From: a bacterium
GTDB taxonomy: Bacteria > Armatimonadota > Abditibacteriia > Abditibacteriales > Abditibacteriaceae
Length of the DNA stretch: 64,000 nucleotides
Assembly (NCBI GenBank): GCA_004172935.1
Contig: SDZD01000020.1
Coordinates: forward strand, 1 to 64,000
Reading direction: 5' to 3'
Positions 18,801-26,300 of this stretch are shown here, in pieces; positions within the stretch are counted from its first letter, which is position 1, and each line of letters begins with the position of its first letter. The notes under the pieces were generated by a model. That model had not been told where the DNA came from. It did not search any database and saw only the letters and a program-made list of their open reading frames with translations. Both the position numbers and the translations under genes were made by a program.

Positions 18801-19364
18801 GGAATTACCAGTGAAAGTGGAGTTCGTAACTGATAATTGGCCGTTGTTATCGTTGTAAATACCTCCCCCCATCTGGCCACTGCTGCTAGTGACATTGCAA
18901 TAACTGAATGTCAACGTGCTATTGTTGTAAATGTTGCTGGAGCCAATGGCACTTGAGAAAGTAAGGCCAGAAACTGCAACTGTACCACTATTGATTGTAA
19001 GTAGGCGCGATTGAGTTTGGCCTTTTCCCTGAATCGTTAATGCTCGCGCAGATGGGCCATTGATTGTGATGTCGCTGTTGATGGTGGGCAGAGCCGTTCC
19101 ATTTAAGCTGATGTTACGGCTGACACTGGAATTGAAGGCGATGATATCTGCGCCTTCTGTGTTGTTGGCAGCGGTGATCGCTTCGCGCAGCGTGCAACCG
19201 TCTCCCGTTCCTGCCGCCGAACAGACACCATCCACTGTTGCAGCGTCACTCGTATTGGTGACTGTGAATGTGGCAGCATTAGCTTGGCTTTGTATGAAAG
19301 AGGCGCCAGCTAACAGACAGGTTAGAAGTGCTATGCGCCTATGGAGAGGAGGAAAATGAGGCAT
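12804..19364 (-). CDS. Giant secreted beta-helix / Ig-like surface protein with CSLREAI domains
   Basis: The 2186-residue protein starts with a signal peptide (RRIALLTCLLAGASF...QANA, cleavage near residue 30). Three CSLREAI-type units follow: DGCTLREAITAAN near residue 56, CTLREAISATN near 385 and TSLREAISYAN near 920. Each leads into Asn/Gly/Ser-rich right-handed beta-helix repeats (many xxIxNxTISGN-like turns) and an APDIGAFE or DIGAFE end motif, as in choice-of-anchor Q proteins. From about 1290 to the end come tandem cadherin/Ig-like modules (DADGDT, SYQWKKNGE, VTDVNEAP). Such proteins act at the cell surface in adhesion or carbohydrate contact. No C-terminal anchor is seen. The start ATG has only a weak ribosome binding site. 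Confidence 0.85.
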   Translation of the reverse strand: MPHFPPLHRRIALLTCLLAGASFIQSQANAATFTVTNTSDAATVDGVCSAAGTGDGCTLREAITAANNTEGADIIAFNSSVSRNISLNGTALPTINSDITINGPSARALTIQGKGQTQSRLLTINSGTVAVSGLTFSSAIGSSNIYNNSTLTFSYCNVTSSSGQMGGGIYNDNNGQLSVTNSTFTGNSASSGGGAIYNAGTLTSRNNTFSANKALNGDGAAIKNDGSLTVDSCTISANQAKRGGGLFNTGTLALFNTIVSGNAGSETAPEVYGVVNSGDYNLLSGTYSGTLPGTHNILGQDPKLVSSVDAGGPTSTYALAANSPAIDAGGTTLTIDQRGYTRPHGTAPDIGAFEFIPSPTNTNFIVTTTDDHDDGSCSVSDCTLREAISATNTNGNPATTDTITFADNVRGTINLSEVRDGGVYSLNSFILSERVSIQGPGADLLTVRRNTGGNYRLFLIKSGVSASLSGLTLSNGSSPFRGTVLENGPDTQTYGGGIYNLGALTIANCSLRDNAAKLNGGAIFNGGTLVVQGCTFSANGSSMGAAINNSYGANLTLQSSTLSNNTATQGSVLYNQGTGVVQQSIISGNANSGGWGCIDNASSLLIQNSTISGNGNVGISSIFATLQIINSTISGNGSCGVQTSGDSTISSCTITNNGVNGQGNVSGIYRVSALGTLTISNTIVAGNQNPQFTPDVVGTFASNGYNLIGNVGAATGFTATGDKVGRAASPLNPQLAPLASNGGTTQTHALLSDSPALDAGSSTGNDQRGIVRPIDFVSISNPAGGNGSDIGAFEAGASSAAGLKLTATPNPVTVGTALNLIVRAVDANGYPAEEYRGTVHFTSTDANSALPPDYTFTASDAGVHTFTITLNTMGTQSVSATDEISSFTQTTSVLVTEKPALRVTTTSDTSTNIDGQTSLREAISYANTLSGSQTIDFNAEIGGQTITLNGTQLPAITGTLNLVTPAEGLTLDGDKKSRILTVNERANLTLSDIALNNGNGSLGAGLHNEGTVSLTRCSFSGNVGNTSPVSGGGLFSSGTATIVDCNFNNNTCILGGGLYNQNGGTMTCTRITANSNSGNNGAGLANYGTLTVTDSSFSGNTSNFGSAIFNANKITLKKSILSNNIGSAFYNSGEATADQCTLDNNNGGGVSNSATLTMTNSTVSNNAGSGISTANLATISNCTIAGNTSTSGGGIFINLTPGVVTTVTNCTIVGNSAPIGKGGSIFNAGLLSISNTLLSAASGSENLVNVPSNFGQVSSGIVTSKGYNLSSDDASAYLNQSSDQNSINPQLGALSDNGGPTRTVALLPGSPALNAGDPAIQANVNQFDQRGQGFSRVRDGRMDIGAFEVQNDAPSMESVTLDNASPKTNDTLIAQVQATDPDGETLSYSYQWTKNGEALSGEKTSKLDLSKAGNGDRGDTIIAIVTVTDSYHSVAQSSAPATVGNSAPLLSNVAIAPSSPTTNDTLSFSIGEVTDADGDTPTSTYQWKKNGELLEGETASTLALSKAGNGDQNDKISVVVTIDDGHGGTASKESAAVTIGGSAPSGLTLSSANVAENITKGTPVGTFATTDSDGGTAYIYALVAGEGDSDNSSFTIHGNSLLTNRIFDFESKSTYLIRVQSRDGDGHTIEASFTISVTDVNEAPSAKVTLSPSTPTTNALLQATVTGSDTDGDTLTYSYQWKKGDTILASEKASTLNLSKVGNGDKGDKISVLVTPNDGNLAGSVATATVTIANSIPTMAAKTFAGRESLKLSGTIVGQDADKETLTYSLVKAPRSGSLQLQTNGSFTYTPKANWNGSDSFQARVTDGSRASAIAVFTLNIGATNGIPVAVADVVKGVEDVPLAIPAATLLKNDSNGEAAGEVDVIKIVKVTQPSGFPGTLKLDVVKQTILFTPRLNWNGTTSFTYTIQDSGKATATAQVTLQIAPVNDAPIAQSGRLSVISGTIGELVLSGTDAEGDVLTFALGTKPANGTAQVVKVADKWLLRYQSKVGFGGTDTVAIIARDGKLNSAPAITTVTVTPNAAPLLLGLTPNRGTFPASSTVVFEQKVRDTNGTAHLDATALLIGNFPTVANARGGATLWFDALENRFTLTKDDGGSTSTPVSLGGTLENNQVKVTLATGDVTRDKYGVLTLRWRVTFKPAFIGTKSLWMRVEDLGCLSAGFTKSGDITLAAPAKEAPTSASAGSS

Positions 19365-19845
19365 ATGAAAGGTCGCCCTAGTTGCCAGATAAGTTGTTGC
19401 TAGGGAGGGTGTTTGAATGGAATAATTCTACTTCATATTGAGACATTTTTAAACGACTGCGAAGCGAATCGGACGTGATAGCAGTGACGATATCGGCTGC
19501 TAATTGTATGATCGCGACTTTATGGCTGATGTACTTCTGGGGGCAATGGCTACCGAGCTGCCAAATGAATGGACCATTTCAACAACTCTCCTATAACCCA
19601 CGAGGTTGGCACCGAGATTAAAGAACATAAGGGCTAATGCTGAATCTCACCGCTGGATTGAAATCGACCGCTGTCCAAACGCTCACGATTAAAATTGCGC
19701 GAAAGCAATTGCTGATTATTTGCTGATTATTTGCTGGTTTCTTTCTTGGCAGGTGGATTTTGAGATGTAGGAATAAACCAAATGCAGTAGCCCCCAACAC
19801 GATTAATCTCGTACCGGGGATTGGATAATTGAATGGAGAAGTGGG
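19365..19845. other. Gene-free region upstream of the surface protein gene
   Basis: This A+T-rich stretch is the probable promoter region of the minus-strand surface protein. A short direct repeat TGCTGATTATT occurs twice near 19709-19730. Open frames here are short and without family features. I see no RNA gene. Confidence 0.4.
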
Positions 19846-19998
19846 CTACTCGTCGAGCGCTTCGCGCATCTCTCGCTCCACCCAGTCGATGCTCTCGTCG
19901 TGGGAGCGCAAGGCGGTTTGGACCCGTTCTACGGTCAGGGGCGGCACAAAGGCGGCGAGTGAATCGACAAGTTCCTGTTCGCTCAGTGAGTGAAAGTT
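19846..19998 (-). pseudogene. C-terminal remnant of an interrupted gene
   Basis: A frame ending at TAG (19846-19848) reads ...FHSLSEQELVDSLAAFVPPLTVE then RVQTALRSHDESIDWVEREM..LDE. It has the amphipathic, charged character of a real protein end, but no start lies before the IS3 element that begins at 20038. It is best read as the tail of a gene cut by that insertion or an associated rearrangement. I do not recognise the family. Confidence 0.45.
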
Positions 19999-20450
19999 AG
20001 TACCTGATGATGCCACAAAAAAGGGGCCGAATAGAAGTGATGTTGTCCTGATTAAGTGGAGACGTTCTCAGTGCAGTGGTCGTGTGTCCAGTCGTCCTCG
20101 AACTGAACGGGTGATTTATACCCCAAAGCGCAATGGAGCCGCTCTCGATTATAGAACAGCTCGATATAGTGAAACAAAGAGCGGACAACCTGGGCTTTGG
20201 TGGACGGGATCTCGCTTCGGAAGTTGTCGAAGCACTCGGTTTTAACCGTCGCCCAAAATGATTCGCTCAGGGCGTTGTCGTAGCAGTTGCCCTTACGACT
20301 CATGCTTTGAACAATGCTTTCCTTCGCCAACAAAGAACGAAAGTCTTCACTGGTGTATTGAGAGCCGCGATCTGAATGATGAAGGCGCTGGGCGTCGCTT
20401 TTTTCACCAAAAGCCATGAGAGCCGCCTCTTTGACCAGAGAGGTTTCCAT

Positions 20451-20526
20451 ATTGTCTCGGAGGCACCAAATTGTCTCGGAGGCACCAAATTGTCTCGGAG
20501 GCACCAAATTGTCTCGGAGGCACCAA
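20451..20526. repeat. 19-bp tandem repeat, four copies, inside IS3 orfB
   Basis: Four perfect copies of ATTGTCTCGGAGGCACCAA lie head to tail at 20451-20469, 20470-20488, 20489-20507 and 20508-20526. Three extra copies add 57 bp and so keep the reading frame. The native transposase should read GWCLRDNMETSLV without the insert. Confidence 0.95.
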
Positions 20527-20852
20527 CCCGCACAGCGCCGAGTGAACGCATCAATGGTCGCAGCCAGATATACAAAGCCTTCTTTGGTGGGGATATAAGT
20601 GATGTCACTGTGAAAGCGTTGCGCTGGGGCCGGAGCAGGTGGCAGTTCAGTCACCACATTCGGGGCACAGGGCAAACACGGATGGCTTTGAGTGGTCTGT
20701 GGCCGAAAGCGACGCTTCTGCCGAGGACACAGCCCTTCCTGTTTCATCAAGCGCTGAACGCGAGTTCTGCCACAGCGCAATCCCCGATTGGAGAGCGCTT
20801 TGACGATGCGCGGACTGCCGTAGCAGCGGTAGGTGTTTTCAAAGACCTCCTT

Positions 20853-20884
20853 GATGTGGTGGGCCAGGGATGTGGTGGGCCAGG
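20853..20884. repeat. 16-bp tandem duplication causing orfB frameshift
   Basis: GATGTGGTGGGCCAGG occurs twice in tandem (20853-20868, 20869-20884). Removing one copy joins the frame ...RRQQDMALAHHI to KEVFENTYRCYGSPRI, the expected IS3 OrfB sequence. Confidence 0.9.
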
Positions 20885-21011
20885 GCCATATCTTGCTGGC
20901 GCCGAAGCCCGGAGTGCTTATGCCGATGAGCATAGAAACTGCTTTCAGAGACTCCCAATGCATGACAAGCCTCCCGAACTGTAACTGAGTCCGAAGCAAT
21001 CAAGGTCTCGA

Positions 21012-21293
21012 TCACCTCAAACCTGTGCTGGGGCTTTCCGCCGTGAAGATAGCGATGGCCTTTTTTAAAATCTCGCGTTGACGCAACAAGGCTTCGTTTT
21101 CCCGGCGCAAGCGTCCGTTCTCTTTGGCCAACTCCAACGCATCGAGTCCCCCGCCTGTGTTTGAAGAACTCGAAGACTCCCCTTCAATCGAAGTGGACTC
21201 CATCTCTTTGTGCCAACGGTTCAAACTCCAGGCACTGACTCCCAACTCAGCAGCGACTTCGCTGGCGCGCTTACCGCTTAGGTCTCCACACAT
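21012..21293 (-). CDS. IS3 transposase OrfA (helix-turn-helix)
   Basis: The 93-residue protein carries the IS3 OrfA pattern: GKRASEVAAELGVSAWSLNRW (helix-turn-helix recognition) followed by a leucine-zipper-like coiled coil LELAKENGRLRRENEALLRQ and the end REILKKAIAIF. In active IS3 elements OrfA binds the ends and a programmed frameshift fuses it to OrfB. Here the partner orfB is broken. The reading frame itself is intact and may still produce a repressor-like protein. Confidence 0.85.
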   Translation of the reverse strand: MCGDLSGKRASEVAAELGVSAWSLNRWHKEMESTSIEGESSSSSNTGGGLDALELAKENGRLRRENEALLRQREILKKAIAIFTAESPSTGLR

Positions 21294-21346
21294 TCAGGAC
21301 AACATCATTGGAGGATTGAGGGCATAAAAGAGGAGTCATTTTCTAA

Positions 21347-21833
21347 GAGGTTTTAGAAAAAGTCATCATTTGGCCAATCTGCGGATCATGGCGAGGTGAA
21401 TGAAGGCTTCTGTGGTTTTTGGCAACAGGTCGTGGTCTTTGATGAGCCTTCGATAGCGTCCCAGCCAAGCGAAAGTCCTTTCCACTACCCAATGTCGCGG
21501 TAAAATACTAACCCCCCGCTGGCCAGAGGACTTCTCGACGATTTCCAAGGTCCAGTTTGCTTCCTCCCTGGCCCATTCCACGAGTTGGCCGCGATAGCCG
21601 CCGTCCGCCCACAGGTGTTCGAGGTGCAGGAAACGCTGTTGACAACCGCTCAGCAGTAGCTTGGCACTATTTCGGGCCTGAATTTCCGCCGAATGCACTG
21701 TCACTTTAAGCAGAAGTCCGTTGGTATCAACGAGAATATGGCGTTTACGTCCTAGGAGGCGGCGCGGGTAAGATTGTGGTCGGCTCGGTCACACACCCGG
21801 TTTAAAATCACACAGGACTTTTTCTAAACCCTC
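21347..21833 (-). mobile_element. Internally deleted IS5-family element (487 bp)
   Basis: Inverted repeats GAGGTTTTAGAAAAAGTCAT (21347-21366) and the complement of 21814-21833 match at about 18 of 20 positions. The element is flanked on both sides by TAA (21344-21346 and 21834-21836), consistent with the TNA target duplications of the IS1031/ISL2 branch of IS5. The interior contains only the C-terminal third or so of the transposase. Both ends being present means the element could still be mobilised in trans. Confidence 0.75.
21366..21760 (-). pseudogene. IS5-family transposase, C-terminal part only
   Basis: The frame reads GRKRHILVDTNGLLLKVTVHSAE, LWADGGYRGQLVEWA and WVVERTFAWLGRYRRLIKD.., which are the standard IS5 (DDE) C-terminal motifs, including the second Asp (WADGGY) and the E of VERTF. 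The N-terminal domain and first catalytic Asp (IDSQSVK region) are missing. The open frame from the first ATG gives only 112 residues against roughly 250-270 for a complete enzyme. Confidence 0.85.
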
Positions 21834-21948
21834 TAAAGTCCAGGTGGTGCTATTCAAATTGTCAGAATAGGGACAGGTCTCGATTTCCTTGTTGCATCGA
21901 ACACATTTTAAAATTTGAGAAGAGGGGGTCAAGTGATTTGTGGGCGGG

Positions 21949-21977
21949 TATACTCTGTTTACTTAGCAGCTAAGTAA
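21949..21977 (+). promoter_or_regulatory. Promoter and palindromic operator of LacI gene
   Basis: TATACT (21949-21954) fits a -10 box. Just downstream a perfect inverted repeat TTACTTAG-CAG-CTAAGTAA lies at 21959-21977, ending 17 bp before the LacI start. Placement over the start of transcription suggests autoregulation. The odd spacing between arms differs from the CG-centred operators of many LacI proteins, so binding by this protein is an inference. Confidence 0.55.
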
Positions 21978-21994
21978 GTAAGTTAAGTCGCTGT

Positions 21995-23023
21995 ATGAGA
22001 GCCACCATTCGCAGCATCGCCGAGGAAGCGGGAGTTTCTAACGTCACCGTATCCAATGTATTGCGCGGTTTGGCGGGGCAGGCTTCGGAGGAAACGCGGG
22101 TTCGTGTTCTGGAAGTGGCCAAGCGGCAGAATTACATTCCGGTACGGCCCCCGACTTCTCAAAATTCGCGGGTTGAGACTGGTGTGGTGACTGTGGTTCC
22201 AGAACGCCAGGAAGTCGGTTTTTCCGATCTCGATCTGGCTACTTTTCAGGGTATCGTCGAAGGGGCGCGTAAACATGGATTTAATCTTTTTACGCTGGTG
22301 AATCAGAACGCCGGAAAGGATGGCGCGCGCCAGAAGTTTCATTTTCTGGACCGCAGCACTGATGGTTTCATCTTCATCGCGAGTATGCAAGACCAGTGGG
22401 TGCGCGTGCTCGATATGTTGGCAGAGCACAAAGTTCCTTCGGTTGTTTGCTATCGACGCAATGTACCGGAAGGAGTGGCGTGGGCGAGCGTTGATAACGA
22501 AGGAATCATGCGGGAAGCCGTCGCGCATCTGGTGAAGAGAGGGCATAGCCGCATTGCTTTTATCGCTGGACCACCGAACAACTTCGACGCTATCGAGCGT
22601 TTGAGCGGCTGGAAAAAGGCGATGCTGGCGAATGGGCTTGATGCTGGCGAACACCGCATCGTAGCGGCGATGGATGATGGGCATGTCCCGCGACAAGCGG
22701 CAATCGATTCGGTGAGTTCGCTGGACGTGACGGCTGCGGTTTGTTTCGACGATTCGACGGCGTTCATGGTGTGGAGTTCGCTTGAAAAACAGGAAATTCG
22801 CGTTCCCGACGATATTTCTCTGGTCGGAGTGAATAATCACTTTTTGGCGAAGGTGAATGGGTTGACCAGCGTTTCTTTCACTTTTGCTGATGTAGGGCGA
22901 CTGGCCGTGGAAGCCTGGGTGGAGCTTTATAATGGGGGTGACGCCGCCACGTGCTGTAAAATCGCGCCACTTCATTTAGTGTCGCGCAATACCGTGCGGG
23001 ATTTGAATGACAATTCAGTTTAG
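21995..23023 (+). CDS. LacI-family transcriptional regulator
   Basis: The 342-residue protein begins with a LacI helix-turn-helix, TIRSIAEEAGVSNVTVSNVLRG, then hinge EVAKRQNYIP, then a periplasmic-binding-protein-like sugar domain (STDGFIFIAS, HLVKRGHSRIAFIAGP, ISLVGVNN). Length is normal. It is followed after 305 bp by a GH31 glycosidase on the same strand, so it probably senses an oligosaccharide or its breakdown product and controls that gene as well as itself. The pair sits between transposon remnants, which may mean lateral arrival. Confidence 0.9.
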   Translation: MRATIRSIAEEAGVSNVTVSNVLRGLAGQASEETRVRVLEVAKRQNYIPVRPPTSQNSRVETGVVTVVPERQEVGFSDLDLATFQGIVEGARKHGFNLFTLVNQNAGKDGARQKFHFLDRSTDGFIFIASMQDQWVRVLDMLAEHKVPSVVCYRRNVPEGVAWASVDNEGIMREAVAHLVKRGHSRIAFIAGPPNNFDAIERLSGWKKAMLANGLDAGEHRIVAAMDDGHVPRQAAIDSVSSLDVTAAVCFDDSTAFMVWSSLEKQEIRVPDDISLVGVNNHFLAKVNGLTSVSFTFADVGRLAVEAWVELYNGGDAATCCKIAPLHLVSRNTVRDLNDNSV

Positions 23024-23328
23024 GCAGGGTTTTATCACGAATATATCGAGAAGAAACCATTTTACAGTCCTCTATTTTTGCTCTTATCGAGTTTTTACTG
23101 GTGCTCTAGCAGCAGTGCTTTTGCCGGTGTTCGTCCTACTAATCGAACATAACCCGTTATGCGATGAGCGACAGGTGTGCTCATCAATAATATGGAACAG
23201 AGCCAACGCTTACCCCACTGAAATATCTACTGGGTAAGTGGGAGCAACTAAAAATTTTGCGAGTTCGTCACAGGCCAGATATCGCAAAATGTGGGCAGAG
23301 CAGAACGGCCTGTATTTCCCGATATATT
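23024..23328 (+). promoter_or_regulatory. LacI-GH31 intergenic region with inverted repeat
   Basis: This 305-bp gap has no credible gene. It contains inverted arms CTTACCC (23209-23215) and GGGTAAG (23232-23238), about 90 bp before the preferred GH31 start, a plausible regulatory site. It does not match the palindrome upstream of the LacI gene, so I do not claim the same protein binds both. Confidence 0.35.
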
Positions 23329-26300
23329 ATGTCTTGCTTTTACAGGTCTACCCTCAATCGAACTTTGCCACTGGCTGCCAGCTTGACCATCGTTGCTGCG
23401 GCACCCACTCAGGCAGCGCCCACGGGCATTGAGACGCAAGGGCGGGCGCGCTTCACCGTCATTACCCCAAATCTGATTCGGCTAGAGGATTCGGCGAACA
23501 AGAGTTTTGTTGACCAGCCTTCGATGTTCGCTATCAAGCGCAGCGCCCGTTTCACTGGTTATCGGGTAAAGCGGAGTGGGCGCGACCTCGAAATCGATAC
23601 GGGCGTGGTGCGGTTGCGTTACACCGATGACGGTCAGGCTTTTGGCGCGGCCAACCTGAAAGCCAGTGTGCGGCAGGGGAAGGGATGGATCGAATGGACG
23701 CCGGGGGCTGCTAACCGAGCGAATCTGGGTGGCCCCGCCAAAACTCTGGATGGAGTGTTCGGGCCGATTCAGTTGCCTGATGGGTTGATTTCGCGAGATG
23801 GCTGGTTCCAGCTCGAAGATTCGCGTGGGCCACTGCTGACAAAAGATTGGGTTGAAACGCGCCCGCGCAGTGCGGGGACGGACTGGTATTTGTTTGGGTA
23901 TGGGCAGGATTACCGGGCGGCTTTCAAAAGTCTGGCGGCCATTTCCGGTGAAGTGCCGATGCCGCGTCGTAACACCCTGGGAGCGTGGTATTCGCGTTAC
24001 TGGGCTTACACCTCGGACGATTTTCGGAATTTAGTGAAAGAGTACCGGGATCATGACTTTCCGCTCGACAACATGGTGCTGGATATGGACTGGCACCGCG
24101 ACGGTTGGACGGGGTGGAGTTGGAATCGCAAGTTATTACCGGACGCCGAGAAGCTTCTCCAAGACCTACATGCGGAAAATTTAGCCGTCACGTTGAACTT
24201 GCATCCCGCCGATGGGGTAGGGGCGCACGAGGACGCTTACGAGCCGTTCATGCGGGCCATCGGTGCCGATCCCGCGACGAAACAAACTGTGCCCTTCGAT
24301 ATTGGCAATAAGCAGTATGCCGACGCCTTGTTCAAGGAAGTACATCGGCCTTTGGAAGCGGCTGGAGTCGATTTCTGGTGGCTGGACTGGCAGCAATGGA
24401 ATGGCACCAAAAGCGTGCCGGAACTGACGAACCTGCAATGGCTGAACTACCTGTATTACAAGGAAACCGGGCGCAGTGGCCGGAGGGGGCAGAATTTTAG
24501 TCGGTGGGGTGGCTGGGGCGACCACCGTTACCCGATTCATTTTTCGGGTGACGCCACGACCGACTGGAGAATGTTGTCGTTCGAGATTCCTTTCACGAGC
24601 ACTTCCAGCAATAGCGGCCTGTTTTTCTGGTCGCATGACATCGGTGGCCATGCGGGGCCACGTTACGACGAGACTTACGCGCGTTGGTGCCAGTTTGGAG
24701 CGATGACGGCGGCGCTACGCTCTCACTCCACCAATCGACCTGATTTAGACCGACGCCCGTGGACTTATCCCGCGTGGTCGGAAGAATCGATGCGGCGCAG
24801 TTTCCATTTGCGTTCGGAACTGTTTCCTTATATCTACTCAACGACCCGGCAAAGCTCGAAGGACACGGTGCCGATGGTGCGCCCGATGTACATCGATTAT
24901 GCGGGCGTAGAGGCAAGCTACCACAACGCCCAGCAGTATTTGTTCGGGGATTCGCTTTTGGTCGCGCCCATCGTTTCGCCGGGAGTCGGCTCGTCGCGTC
25001 TTGGTACACAGCAGGTATGGTTCCCTCAGGGGCAGTGGTTCGATATGTTCACCGGAGAGCGCTATGTGGCCGGTCCAGCTGGCCGCAATGCTTTGGCGTC
25101 GGCTGATATTAACTCCTTCCCGCTCTTCGCGCGTGGTGGGGTGCCGATTCCGATGCAGCCTTATACACCTCGCATGGGAACGGCCAAAATCAGCAAGTTA
25201 GTTGTGCGCTGCTATCCGGGTGAAGCTGGCAAAAGCGGGCGTTTCAATTTGTACGAAGACGACGGATTGAGCGAAGGGTATAAAACGGGCGCTCTGGCAA
25301 CTACCGAACTGACTTACAAACGAGAGGGGGAGGTGACTATCGTGAGCATCGCTCCCACACAGGGCCACTTTGCGGGGCAGCTGGCACGTCGCGGCTATAG
25401 CATCGAATTGCCGGGATTGGTAGCAGCGCGCACGGCGTTGGTGGATGGGCGCAGTGTTCCGGTGCGCTACGACGACGCGCGGGGTTGCAACATCGTGGAA
25501 GTAGCGGAGCGGGACATTCGCCAGAAAGTCGAGGTGCGCCTGAATGCAGCCACCGTTCCAGATGCAACCTTACGCGATGCTGCGGTGAAATCGCGGTTGA
25601 GCGGCGTGCTGGGTAAAGCTGTGAACTCCATCGAAGCCAGCTTAAAAGACGCGGGCAATGCCTCGGAAGAGAACGCCACGGCACTACTGGCAGCTTTGAA
25701 CATGGGCGTGCAAGCCCATAATGATGCGCCGTATTTGTTCGGAGGGCAGGAAAAGCTGCACTGGTACGCTCCTCCCGGCGCCGCAGTGCGGCCCGAATTC
25801 ACCTTCGGCAGCAAAAATCAGACAGTTGCAGTCGACCCAGACGGCGAATTGAAGTTGGACGCTTTGGGTGCGACCCTGGCGCCGAACGAGCAGATCGTGG
25901 TGCCGGGAATGACCAAAGTCCGCGCCGGCATCGGTTATGTGGGACGCCAGTGGCGCTTTGAGCGTGACATCCTGCAATCGCTTGGAACGGGTAAGAGCGG
26001 GACGGACAACGAAAATTTGGCGCGGAGGGCGAAAGCGTGGGCTTCGTCGGTCGATAATCTGGCGGTGCCAGAGAACGCTATTGATGGCATCGCGGGGGGC
26101 TATCCCAATCCTCATGGCGCGGAGTGGTCGAGCAAGGGCGAGAAAGCTGGCGCGACTTTGGCGCTTTCGTGGGAGGCGCCAGTGACAGTTGGGCGCGTCT
26201 TGCTGTACGACCGTCCCAATGGCAACGATCAAGTGACATCAGCGAGGCTGACCTTCGACGATGGCTCTACAGTTGAGGTGGGCGCTTGCCCTAATGACGG

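Larger units (their letters stand above)
20052..21030 (-). pseudogene. IS3 transposase OrfB (DDE), frameshifted and repeat-expanded
   Basis: The catalytic core is clear: HSDITYIPT (first D), HHSDRGSQYTS (second D) and NALSESFWATVKTE (E), followed by YNRERLHCALGYKSP. The native N-terminus reads HRFEVIETLIASDSVTVREA..LGVSESSFYA from about 21030, overlapping orfA as in normal IS3 frameshift organisation. A 16-bp tandem duplication at 20853-20884 breaks the frame at LAHHI. A 19-bp unit repeated four times at 20451-20526 adds 19 residues (57 bp, in frame) between the first two catalytic Asp. The open frame beginning at 20999 is an artefact of the frameshift. The enzyme is almost certainly dead. 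Confidence 0.85.
20038..21307 (-). mobile_element. IS3-family insertion sequence, inactivated
   Basis: Imperfect 22-bp terminal inverted repeats are at 20038-20059 (TGATGTTGTCCTGATTAAGT..) and 21286-21307 (..TTCAGGACAACATCA), giving a 1270-bp element, a normal IS3 size. It carries orfA and a frame-shifted orfB on the minus strand. No target-site duplication is apparent in the immediate flanks (AAG versus TTG), suggesting later rearrangement of one side. Two tandem duplications damage orfB. Confidence 0.85.

Noticed and set aside
20052-20999. IS3 OrfB as an intact 315-residue gene
   Set aside because: The N-terminal 40 residues of that frame are out of register; the true start lies in another frame and a 16-bp duplication joins them.
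20031-21310. 3-bp target duplication around the IS3 element
   Set aside because: Flanks AAG and TTG do not match.
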